DNA of 64,000 nucleotides from Ascidia mentula (Eukaryota > Chordata > Ascidiacea > Phlebobranchia > Ascidiidae). The notes beneath the pieces are model-generated. The model did not search any database. It was not told the origin of the DNA and was given only the letters and a program-made list of their open reading frames with translations. Location: contig OX387203.1 of NCBI GenBank assembly GCA_947561715.1, forward strand, positions 11,532,001-11,596,000. Direction: 5' to 3'. Below are positions 36,550-49,343 of this stretch, piece after piece; positions within the stretch are counted from its first letter, which is position 1, and the number at the start of each line of letters is the position of its first letter. A program made the position numbers and the translations under genes.

Positions 36550-39500
36550 ATCTCATAGTTACATACGTTGTGCAACCGCAAAAGCAATACTGGAGTATCA
36601 GCGTTTTCCACTGTATAATAAAGCTTGTACTGCAAAAATTATTTTTCTTCGAAAAGTCATACACTGCAAAATGGACAAGTGCTGAAATCTCATAGTTACA
36701 TACGTTGTGCAACCGCAAAAACAATACTGGAGTATCAGCGTTTTCCACTGTATAATAAAGCTTGTACTGCAAAAAAATATTTTTTATCGAAAAGTCATAT
36801 ACTGCAAAATGGACAAGTGCTGAAATCGCATAGTTACATACGTTGTGCAACCGCAAAAGCAATACTGGAGTATCAGCGTTTTCCACTGTATAATAAAGCT
36901 TGTACTGCAAAAAATTATTTTTTGTCGAAAAGTCATACACTGCAAAATGGACAAGTGCTGAAATCTCATAGTTGCATACGTTGTGCAACCGCAAAAGCAA
37001 TACAGGAGTATCAACGTTTTTCACTGTATAATAAAGCTTGTACTGCAAAAAATTTTTTTTTGTCGAAAAGTCATACACTGCAAAATGGACAAGTGCTGAA
37101 ATCTCATAGTTACATACGTTGTGCAACCACAAAAGCAATACTGGAGTATCAGCGTTTTCCACTGTATAATAAAGCTTGTACTGCAAAAAAATATTTTTCC
37201 TCGAAAAGTCATATACTGCAAAATGGACAAGTGCTGAAATCGCATAATTACATACGTTGTGCAACCGCAAAGGCAATACTGGAGTATCAGCGTTTTCCAC
37301 TGTATAATAAAGCTTGTACTGCAAAAAAATATTTTTTATCGAAAGGTCATATACTGCAAAATGGACAAGTGCTGAAATCGCATAGTTACATACGTTGTGC
37401 AACCGCAAAAGCAATACTGGAGTATCAGCGTTTTCCACTGTATAATAAAGCTTGTACTGCAAAAAAATATTTTTCATCGAAAAGTCATATACTGCAAAAT
37501 GGACAAGTGCTGAAATCGCATAGTTACATACGTTGTGCAACCGCAAAAGCAATACTGGAGTATCAGCGTTTTCCACTGTATAATAAAGCTTGTACTGCAA
37601 AAAATTATTTTTCTTCGAAAAGTCATACACTGCAACATGGACAAGTGCTGAAATCTCATAGTTACATACGTTGTGCAACCGCAAAAACAATACTGGAGTA
37701 TCAGCGTTTTCCACTGTATAATAAAGCTTGTACTGCAAAAAAATATTTTTTGTCGAAAAGTCATATACTGCAAAATGGACAAGTGCTGAAATCGCATAGT
37801 TACATACGTTGTGCAACCGCAAAAGCAATACTGGAGTATCAGCGTTTTCCACTGTATAATAAAGCTTGTACTGCAAAAAATTATTTTTTGTCGAAAAGTC
37901 ATACACTGCAAAATGGACAAGTGCTGAAATCTCAAAGTTACATACGTTGTGCAACCGCAAAAGCAATACTGGAGTATCAGCGTTTTCCACTGTATAATAA
38001 AGCTTGTACTGCAAAAAAATATTTTTTATCGAAAAGTCATATACAGCAAAATGGACAAGTGCTGAAATCGCATAGTTACATACGTTGTGCAACCGCAAAA
38101 GCAATACTGGAGTATCAGCGTTTTCCACTGTATAATAAAGCTTGTACTGCGAAAAAAATATTTTTTATCGAAAGGTCATATACTGCAAAATGGACAAGTG
38201 CTGAAATCGCATAGTTACATACGTTGTGCAACCGCAAAAGCAATACTGGAGTATCAGCGTTTTCCACTGTATAATAAAGCTTGTACTGCAAAAAAATATT
38301 TTTCATCGAAAAGTCATATACTGCAAAATGGACAAGTGCTGAAATCGCATAGTTACATACGTTGTGCAACCGCAAAAACAATACTGGAGTATCAGCGTTT
38401 TCCACTGTATAATAAAGCTTGTACTGCAAAAAAATATTTTTTATCGAAAAGTCATATACTGCAAAATGGACAAGTGCTGAAATCGCATAGTTACATACGT
38501 TGTGCAACCGCAAAAGCAATACTGGAGTATCAGCGTTTTCCACTGTATAATAAAGCTTGTACTGCGAAAAAAATATTTTTTATCGAAAGGTCATATACTG
38601 CAAAATGGACAAGTGCTGAAATCGCATAGTTACATACGTTGTGCAACCGCAAAAGCAATACTGGAGTATCAGCGTTTTCCACTGTATAATAAAGCTTGTA
38701 CTGCGAAAAAAATATTTTTTATCGAAAGGTCATATACTGCAAAATGGACAAGTGCTGAAATCGCATAGTTACATACGTTGTGCAACCGCAAAAGCAATAC
38801 TGGAGTATCAGCGTTTTCCACTGTATAATAAAGCTTGTTCTGCAAAAAAATATTTTTCATCGAAAAGTCATATACTGCAAAATGGACAAGTGCTGAAATC
38901 GCATAGTTACATACGTTGTGCAACCGCAAAAACAATACTGGAGTATCAGCGTTTTCCACTGTATAATAAAGCTTGTACTTCAAAAAAATATTTTTTGTCG
39001 AAAAGTCATATACTGCAAAATGGACAAGTGCTGAAATCGCATAGTTACATACGTTGTGCAACCGCAAAAGCAATACTGGAGTATCAGCGTTTTCCACTGT
39101 ATAATAAAGCTTGTACTGCAAAAAATTTTTTTTTGTCGAAAAGTCATACACTGCAAAATGGACAAGTGCTGAAATCTCATAGTTACATACGTTGTGCAAG
39201 CGCAAAAGCAATACTGGAGTATCAGCGTTTTCCACTGTATAATAAAGCTTGTACTGCAAAAATTATTTTTCTTCGAAAAGTCATACACTGCAAAATGGAC
39301 AAGTGCTGAAATCTCATAGTTACATACGTTGTGCAACCGCAAAAATAATACTGGAGTATCAGCGTTTTCCACTGTATAATAAAGCTTGTACTGCAAAAAA
39401 AAAATTTTTTATCGAAAAGTCATATACTGCAAAATGGACAAGTGCTGAAATCTCATAGTTACATACGTTGTGCAACCGCAAAAGCAATACTGGAGTATCA

Positions 39501-40270
39501 GCGTTTTCCACTGTATAATAAAGCTTGTACTGCAAAAAAATATTTTTTATCGAAAAGTCATATACTGCAAAATGGACAAGTGCTGAAATCTCATAGTTAC
39601 ATACGTTGTGCAACCGCAAAAGCAATACTGGAGTATCAACGTTTTTCACTGTATAATAAAGCTTGTACTGCAAAAAATTTTTTTTTGTCGAAAAGTCATA
39701 CACTGCAAAATGGACAAGTGCTGAAATCTCACAGTTACATACGTTGTGCAACCGCAAAAGCAATACTGGAGTATCAGCGTTTTCCACTGTATAATAAAGC
39801 TTGTACTGCAAAAAATTATTTTTTGTCGAAAAATCATACACTGCAAAATGGACAAGTGCTGAAATCTCATAGTTACATACGTTGTGCAACCGCAAAAGCA
39901 ATACTGGAGTATCAGCGTTTTCCACAGTATAATAAAGCTTATACTGCAAAAAAATATTTTTTGTCGAAAAGTCATATACTGCAAAATGGACAAGTGCTGA
40001 AATCGCATAGTTACATACGTTGTGCAACCGCAAAAGCAATACTGGAGTATCAGCGTTTTCCACAGTATAATAAAGCTTATACTGCAAAAAAATATTTTTT
40101 ATCGAAAAGTCATATACTGCAAAATGGACAAGTGCTGAAATCGCATAGTTACATACGTTGTGCAACCGCAAAAGCAATACTGGAGTATCAGCGTTTTCCA
40201 CTGTATAATAAAGCTTGTACTGCAAAAAATTATTTTTTGTCGAAAAGTCATACACTGCAAAATGGACAAG
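36550..40270 (+). repeat. 28-monomer tandem duplication, first copy
   Basis: About 3.7 kb is followed directly by a near-identical copy at an offset of 3866 bp, increasing to 3867 after an A-run slip near 39,400. Both copies share rare features: two consecutive 139-bp units, CTTGTTCTGC, GTGCAAGCGC and CCGCAAAAATAATACTGG. Confidence 0.85.
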
Positions 40271-40419
40271 TGCTGAAATCTCACAGTTACATACGTTGTG
40301 CAACCGCAAAAGCAATACTGGAGTATCAGCGTTTTCCACTGTATAATAAAGCTTGTACTGCAAAAAAATATTTTTTATCGAAAAGTCATATACTGCAAAA
40401 TGGACAAGTGCTGAAATCG

Positions 40420-43400
40420 CATAGTTACATACGTTGTGCAACCGCAAAAGCAATACTGGAGTATCAGCGTTTTCCACTGTATAATAAAGCTTGTACTGCA
40501 AAAATTATTTTTCTTCGAAAAGTCATACACTGCAAAATGGACAAGTGCTGAAATCTCATAGTTACATACGTTGTGCAACCGCAAAAACAATACTGGAGTA
40601 TCAGCGTTTTCCACTGTATAATAAAGCTTGTACTGCAAAAAAATATTTTTTATCGAAAAGTCATATACTGCAAAATGGACAAGTGCTGAAATCGCATAGT
40701 TACATACGTTGTGCAACCGCAAAAGCAATACTGGAGTATCAGCGTTTTCCACTGTATAATAAAGCTTGTACTGCAAAAAATTATTTTTTGTCGAAAAGTC
40801 ATACACTGCAAAATGGACAAGTGCTGAAATCTCATAGTTGCATACGTTGTGCAACCGCAAAAGCAATACTGGAGTATCAACGTTTTTCACTGTATAATAA
40901 AGCTTGTTCTGCAAAAAATTTTTTTTTGTCGAAAAGTCATACACTGCAAAATGGACAAGTGCTGAAATCTCATAGTTACATACGTTGTGCAACCACAAAA
41001 GCAATACTGGAGTATCAGCGTTTTCCACTGTATAATAAAGCTTGTACTGCAAAAAAATATTTTTCCTCGAAAAGTCATATACTGCAAAATGGACAAGTGC
41101 TGAAATCGCATAATTACATACGTTGTGCAACCGCAAAGGCAATACTGGAGTATCAGCGTTTTCCACTGTATAATAAAGCTTGTACTGCAAAAAAATATTT
41201 TTTATCGAAAGGTCATATACTGCAAAATGGACAAGTGCTGAAATCGCATAGTTACATACGTTGTGCAACCGCAAAAGCAATACTGGAGTATCAGCGTTTT
41301 CCACTGTATAATAAAGCTTGTACTGCAAAAAAATATTTTTCATCGAAAAGTCATATACTGCAAAATGGACAAGTGCTGAAATCGCATAGTTACATACGTT
41401 GTGCAACCGCAAAAGCAATACTGGAGTATCAGCGTTTTCCACTGTATAATAAAGCTTGTACTGCAAAAAATTATTTTTCTTCGAAAAGTCATACACTGCA
41501 AAATGGACAAGTGCTGAAATCTCATAGTTACATACGTTGTGCAACCGCAAAAACAATACTGGAGTATCAGCGTTTTCCACTGTATAATAAAGCTTGTACT
41601 GCAAAAAAATATTTTTTGTCGAAAAGTCATATACTGCAAAATGGACAAGTGCTGAAATCGCATAGTTACATACGTTGTGCAACCGCAAAAGCAATACTGG
41701 AGTATCAGCGTTTTCCACTGTATAATAAAGCTTGTACTGCAAAAAATTATTTTTTGTCGAAAAGTCATACACTGCAAAATGGACAAGTGCTGAAATCTCA
41801 AAGTTACATACGTTGTGCAACCGCAAAAGCAATACTGGAGTATCAGCGTTTTTCACTGTATAATAAAGCTTGTACTGCAAAAAAATATTTTTTATCGAAA
41901 AGTCATATACTGCAAAATGGACAAGTGCTGAAATCGCATAGTTACATACGTTGTGCAACCGCAAAAGCAATACTGGAGTATCAGCGTTTTCCACTGTATA
42001 ATAAAGCTTGTACTGCGAAAAAAATATTTTTTATCGAAAGGTCATATACTGCAAAATGGACAAGTGCTGAAATCGCATAGTTACATACGTTGTGCAACCG
42101 CAAAAGCAATACTGGAGTATCAGCGTTTTCCACTGTATAATAAAGCTTGTACTGCAAAAAAATATTTTTCATCGAAAAGTCATATACTGCAAAATGGACA
42201 AGTGCTGAAATCGCATAGTTACATACGTTGTGCAACCGCAAAAACAATACTGGAGTATCAGCGTTTTCCACTGTATAATAAAGCTTGTACTGCAAAAAAA
42301 TATTTTTTATCGAAAAGTCATATACTGCAAAATGGACAAGTGCTGAAATCGCATAGTTACATACGTTGTGCAACCGCAAAAGCAATACTGGAGTATCAGC
42401 GTTTTCCACTGTATAATAAAGCTTGTACTGCGAAAAAAATATTTTTTATCGAAAGGTCATATACTGCAAAATGGACAAGTGCTGAAATCGCATAGTTACA
42501 TACGTTGTGCAACCGCAAAAGCAATACTGGAGTATCAGCGTTTTCCACTGTATAATAAAGCTTGTACTGCGAAAAAAATATTTTTTATCGAAAGGTCATA
42601 TACTGCAAAATGGACAAGTGCTTAAATCGCATAGTTACATACGTTGTGCAACCGCAAAAGCAATACTGGAGTATCAGCGTTTTCCACTGTATAATAAAGC
42701 TTGTTCTGCAAAAAAATATTTTTCATCGAAAAGTCATATACTGCAAAATGGACAAGTGCTGAAATCGCATAGTTACATACGTTGTGCAACCGCAAAAACA
42801 ATACTGGAGTATCAGCGTTTTCCACTGTATAATAAAGCTTGTACTGCAAAAAAATATTTTTTGTCGAAAAGTCATATACTGCAAAATGGACAAGTGCTGA
42901 AATCGCATAGTTACATACGTTGTGCAACCGCAAAAGCAATACTGGAGTATCAGCGTTTTCCACTGTATAATAAAGCTTGTACTGCAAAAAATTTTTTTTT
43001 GTCGAAAAGTCATACACTGCAAAATGGACAAGTGCTGAAATCTCATAGTTACATACGTTGTGCAAGCGCAAAAGCAATACTGGAGTATCAGCGTTTTCCA
43101 CTGTATAATAAAGCTTGTACTGCAAAAATTATTTTTCTTCGAAAAGTCATACACTGCAAAATGGACAAGTGCTGAAATCTCATAGTTACATACGTTGTGC
43201 AACCGCAAAAATAATACTGGAGTATCAGCGTTTTCCACTGTATAATAAAGCTTGTACTGCAAAAAAAAAAATTTTTTATCGAAAAGTCATATACTGCAAA
43301 ATGGACAAGTGCTGAAATCTCATAGTTACATACGTTGTGCAACCGCAAAAGCAATACTGGAGTATCAGCGTTTTCCACTGTATAATAAAGCTTGTACTGC

Positions 43401-44140
43401 AAAAAAATATTTTTTATCGAAAAGTCATATACTGCAAAATGGACAAGTGCTGAAATCTCATAGTTACATACGTTGTGCAACCGCAAAAGCAATACTGGAG
43501 TATCAACGTTTTTCACTGTATAATAAAGCTTGTACTGCAAAAAATTTTTTTTTGTCGAAAAGTCATACACTGCAAAATGGACAAGTGCTGAAATCTCACA
43601 GTTACATACGTTGTGCAACCGCAAAAGCAATACTGGAGTATCAGCGTTTTCCACTGTATAATAAAGCTTGTACTGCAAAAAATTATTTTTTGTCGAAAAA
43701 TCATACACTGCAAAATGGACAAGTGCTGAAATCTCATAGTTACATACGTTGTGCAACCGCAAAAGCAATACTGGAGTATCAGCGTTTTCCACAGTATAAT
43801 AAAGCTTATACTGCAAAAAAATATTTTTTGTCGAAAAGTCATATACTGCAAAATGGACAAGTGCTGAAATCGCATAGTTACATACGTTGTGCAACCGCAA
43901 AAGCAATACTGGAGTATCAGCGTTTTCCACAGTATAATAAAGCTTATACTGCAAAAAAATATTTTTTATCGAAAAGTCATATACTGCAAAATGGACAAGT
44001 GCTGAAATCGCATAGTTACATACGTTGTGCAACCGCAAAAGCAATACTGGAGTATCAGCGTTTTCCACTGTATAATAAAGCTTGTACTGCAAAAAATTAT
44101 TTTTTGTCGAAAAGTCATACACTGCAAAATGGACAAGTGC
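40420..44140 (+). repeat. 28-monomer tandem duplication, second copy
   Basis: This is the adjacent copy of 36550-40270. Private differences include TTGTTCTGC at about 40906, GTGCTTAAATCG at about 42618, and 11 rather than 10 adenines at 43261. Confidence 0.85.
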
Positions 44141-46565
44141 TGAAATCGCATAGTTACATACGTTGTGCAACCGCAAAAGCAATACTGGAGTATCAGCGTT
44201 TTCCACAGTATAATAAAGCTTATACTGCAAAAAAATATTTTTTATCGAAAAGTCATATACTGCAAAATGGACAAGTGCTGAAATCGCATAGTTACATACG
44301 TTGTGCAACCGCAAAAGCAATACTGGAGTATCAGCGTTTTCCACTGTATAATAAAGCTTGTACTGCAAAAAATTATTTTTTGTCGAAAAGTCATACACTG
44401 CAAAATGGACAAGTGCTGAAATCTCACAGTTACATACGTTGTGCAACCGCAAAAGCAATACTGGAGTATCAGCGTTTTCCACTGTATAATAAAGCTTGTA
44501 CTGCAAAAAAATATTTTTCATCGAAAAGTCATATACTGCAAAATGGACAAGTGCTGAAATCGCATAGTTACATACGTTGTGCAACCGCAAAAGCAATACT
44601 GGAGTATCAGCGTTTTCCACTGTATAATAAAGCTTGTACTGCAAAAAATTATTTTTTGTCGAAAAGTCATACACTGCAAAATGGACAAGTGCTGAAATCT
44701 CACAGTTACATACGTTGTGCAACCGCAAAAGCAATACTGGAGTATCAGCGTTTTCCACTGTATAATAAAGCTTGTACAGCAAAAAAATATTTTTTATCGA
44801 AAAGTCATACACTGCAAAATGGACAAGTGCTGAAATCGCATAGTTACATACGTTGTGCAGCCGCAAAAGCAATACTGGAGTATCAGCGTTTTCCACTGTA
44901 TAATAAAGCTTGTACTGAAGAAAATATTTTTCATCGAAAAGTCATATACTGCAAAATGGACAAGTGCTGAAATCGCATAGTTACATACGTTGTGCAACCG
45001 CAAAAGCAATACTGGAGTATCAGCGTTTTCCACTGTATAATAAAGCTTGTACTGCAAAAAATTATTTTTTGTCGAAAAGTCATACACTGCAAAATGGACA
45101 AGTGCTGAAATCTCATAGTTACATACGTTGTGCAACCGCAAAAGCAATACTGGAGTATCAGCGTTTTCCACTGTATAATAAAGCTTGTACTGCAAAAAAA
45201 TATTTTTTATCGAAAAGTCATATACTGCAAAATGGACAAGTGCTGAAATCGCATAGTTACATACGTTGTGCAACCGCAAAAGCAATACTGGAGTATCAGC
45301 GTTTTCCACTGTATAATAAAGCTTGTACTGCAAAAAATTATTTTTTGTCGAAAAGTCATACACTGCAAAATGGACAAGTGCTGAAATCTCAAAGTTACAT
45401 ACGTTGTGCAACCGCAAAAGCAATACTGGAGTATCAGCGTTTTCCACTGTATAATAAAGCTTGTACTGCAAAAAAATATTTTTTATCGAAAAGTCATATA
45501 CTGCAAAATGGACAAGTGCTGAAATCGCATAGTTACATACGTTGTGCAACCGCAAAAGCAATACTGGAGTATCAGCGTTTTCCACTGTATAATAAAGCTT
45601 GTACTGCAAAAAATTTTTTTTTGTCGAAAAGTCATACACTGCAAAATGGACAAGTGCTGAAATCTCATAGTTACATACGTTGTGCAACCGCAAAAGCAAT
45701 ACTGGAGTATCAGCGTTTTCCACTGTATAATAAAAAGCTTGTACTGCAAAAAAATATTTTTTATCGAAAAGTCATATACTGCAAAATGGACAAGTGCTGA
45801 AATCGCATAGTTACATACGTTGTGCAACCGCAAAAGCAATACTGGAGCATCAGCGTTTTCCACTGTATGATAAAGCTTGTACTGAAAAAAATTATTTTTC
45901 ATCGAAAAGTCATATACTGCAAAATGGACAAGTGCTGAAATTGCACAGTTACATACGTTGTGCAACCGCAAAAGCAATGCTAGAGTATCAGCGTTTTCCA
46001 CTATATAATAAAGCTTGTACTGCAAAAAAATATTTTTCATCGAAAAATCATATACTGCAAAATGGACAAGTGCTGAAATCGCTCAGTTACATATGTTGTG
46101 CAAACGCAAAAGCAATACTGGAGTACCAGCGTTTTCCACAGTATAATAAAGCTTGTACTGAAAAAAATTATTTTTTATCGAAAAGTCATACACTGCAAAA
46201 TGGACAAGTGCTAAAATCTCATAGTTACATACGTTGTGCAACCGCAAAAGCAATACTGGAGTATCAGCGTTTTCCACTGTATAATAAAGCTTGTACTGAA
46301 AAAAATATTTTTTATCGAAAAGTCATATACTGCAAAATGGACAAGTGCTGAAATCGCATAGTTAGATACGTTGTGCAACCGCAAAAGCAATACTGGAGTA
46401 TCAGCGTTTTCCACTGTATAATAAAGCTTGTACTGCAAAAAATTATTTTTTGTCGAAAAGTCATACACTGCAAAATGGACAAGTGCTGAAATCTCATAGT
46501 TACATACGTTGTGCAACCGCAAAAGCAATACTGGAGTATCAGCGTTTTCCACTGTATAATAAAGC

Positions 46566-48981
46566 TTGCACTGTAAAAATTATTTTTCTTCGAAAAGTCA
46601 TACACTGCAAAATGGACAAGTGCTGAAATCTCATAGTTACATACCTTGTGCAACCGCAAAAACAATACTGGAGTATCAGCGTTTTCCACTGTATAATAAA
46701 GCTTGTACTGCAAAAAAATATTTTTTATCGAAAAGTCATATACTGCAAAATGGACAAGTGCTGAAATCGCATAGTTACATACGTTGTGCAACCGCAAAAG
46801 CAATACTGGAGTATCAGCGTTTTCCACTGTATAATAAAGCTTGTACTGCAAAAAATTATTTTTTGTCGAAAAGTCATACACTGCAAAATGGACAAGTGCT
46901 GAAATCTCATAGTTACATACGTTGTGCAACCGCAAAAGCAATACTGGAGTATCAGCGTTTTCCACTGCATAATAAAGCTTGTACTGCAAAAAATTATTTT
47001 TTGTCGAAAAGTCATACACTGCAAAATGGACAAGTGCTGAAATCTCATAGTTACATACGTTGTGCAACCGCAAAAGCAATACTGGAGTATCAGCGTTTTC
47101 CACTGTATAATAAAGCTTGTACTGCAAAAATTATTTTTCTTCGAAAAGTCATACACTGCAAAATGGACAAGTGCTGAAATCTCATAGTTACATACGTTGT
47201 GCAACCGCAAAAGCAATACTGGAGTATCAGCGTTTTCCACTGTATAATAAAGCTTGTACAGCAAAAAATTATTTTTTGTCGAAAAGTCATACACTCCAAA
47301 ATGGACAAGTGCTGAAATCTCATAGTTACATACGTTGTGCAACCGCAAAAGCAATACTGGAGTATCAGCGTTTTCCAATGTATAATAAAGCTTGTACTGC
47401 AAAAAAATATTTTTTATCGAAAAGTCATATACTGCAAAATGGACAAGTGCTGAAATCGCATAGTTACATACGTTGTGCAACCGCAAAAGCAATACTGGAG
47501 TATCAGCGTTTTCCACTGTATAATAAAGCTTGTACTGCAAAAAATTATTTTTTGTCGAAAAGTCATACACTGCAAAATGGACAAGTGCTGAAATCTCATA
47601 GTTACATACGTTGTGCAACCGCAAAAGCAATACTGGAGTATCAGCGTTTTCCACTGTATAATAAAGCTTGTACTGCAAAAAAATATTTTTTATCGAAAAG
47701 TCATACACTGCAAAATGGACAAGTGCTGAAATCTCATAGTTACATACGTTGTGCAACCGCAAAAGCAATACTGGAGTATCAGCGTTTTCCACTGTATAAT
47801 AAAGCTTGTACTGCAAAAAATTATTTTTTGTCGAAAAGTCATACACTGCAAAATGGACAAGTGCTGAAATCTCATAGTTACATACGTTGTGCAACCGCAA
47901 AAGCAATACTGGAGTATCAGCGTTTTCCACTGCATAATAAAGCTTGTACTGCAAAAAATTATTTTTTGTCGAAAAGTCATACACTGCAAAATGGACAAGT
48001 GCTGAAATCTCATAGTTACATACGTTGTGCAACCGCAAAAGCAATACTGGAGTATCAGCGTTTTCCACTGTATAATAAAGCTTGTACTGCAAAAATTATT
48101 TTTCTTCGAAAAGTCATACACTGCAAAATGGACAAGTGCTGAAATCTCATAGTTACATACGTTGTGCAACCGCAAAAGCAATACTGGAGTATCAGCGTTT
48201 TCCACTGTATAATAAAGCTTGTACAGCAAAAAATTATTTTTTGTCGAAAAGTCATACACTCCAAAATGGACAAGTGCTGAAATCTCATAGTTACATACGT
48301 TGTGCAACCGCAAAAGCAATACTGGAGTATCAGCGTTTTCCAATGTATAATAAAGCTTGTACTGCAAAAAAATATTTTTTATCGAAAAGTCATATACTGC
48401 AAAATGGACAAGTGCTGAAATCGCATAGTTACATACGTTGTGCAACCGCAAAAGCAATACTGGAGTATCAGCGTTTTCCACTGTATAATAAAGCTTGTAC
48501 TGCAAAAAATTATTTTTTGTCGAAAAGTCATACACTGCAAAATGGACAAGTGCTGAAATCTCATAGTTACATACGTTGTGCAACCGCAAAAGCAATACTG
48601 GAGTATCAGCGTTTTCCACTGTATAATAAAGCTTGTACTGCAAAAAAATATTTTTTATCGAAAAGTCATACACTGCAAAATGGACAAGTGCTGAAATCTC
48701 ATAGTTACATACGTTGTGCAACCGCAAAAGCAATACTGGAGTATCAGCGTTTTCCACTGTATAATAAAGCTTGTACTGCAAAAAATTATTTTTTGTCGAA
48801 AAGTCATACACTGCAAAATGGACAAGTGCTGAAATCTCATAGTTACATACGTTGTGCAACCGCAAAAGCAATACTGGAGTATCAGCGTTTTCCACTGTAT
48901 AATAAAGCTTGTACTGCGAAAAAAATATTTTTTATCGAAAGGTCATATACTGCAAAATGGACAAGTGCTGAAATCGCATAG
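46566..48981 (+). repeat. Seven-monomer higher-order repeat of 965 bp, about two and a half units
   Basis: Monomer order repeats at 965 bp. Both units share private changes such as CACTGCATAATAAAGC (46966 and 47931) and CACTCCAAAATGG (47293 and 48258). Confidence 0.75.
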
Positions 48982-49317
48982 TTACATACGTTGTGCAACC
49001 GCAAAAGCAATACTGGAGTATCAGCGTTTTCCACTGAATAATAAAGCTTGTACTGCAAAAAAATATTTTTCATCGAAAAGTCATATACTGCAAAATGGAC
49101 AAGTGCTGAAATCGCATAGTTACATACGTTGTGCAACCGCAAAAGCAATACTGGAGTATCAGCGTTTTCCACTGTATAATAAAGCTTGTACTGCAAAAAT
49201 TATTTTTCTTCGAAAAGTCATACACTGCAAAATGGACAAGTGCTGAAATCTCATAGTTACATACGTTGTGCAACCGCAAAAACAATACTGGAGTATCAGC
49301 GTTTTCCACTGTATAAT

Positions 49318-49343
49318 AAAGCTTGTACTGCAAAAAAATATTT
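49318..49343. repeat. Truncated 26-bp monomer inside the satellite
   Basis: A monomer starts (AAAGCTTGTACTGC, A-run, ATATTT) and after 26 bp restarts from base 1 (AAAGCTTG at 49344). This is the clearest break of monomer register in the main block; other length changes are 1-2 bp. Confidence 0.85.
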
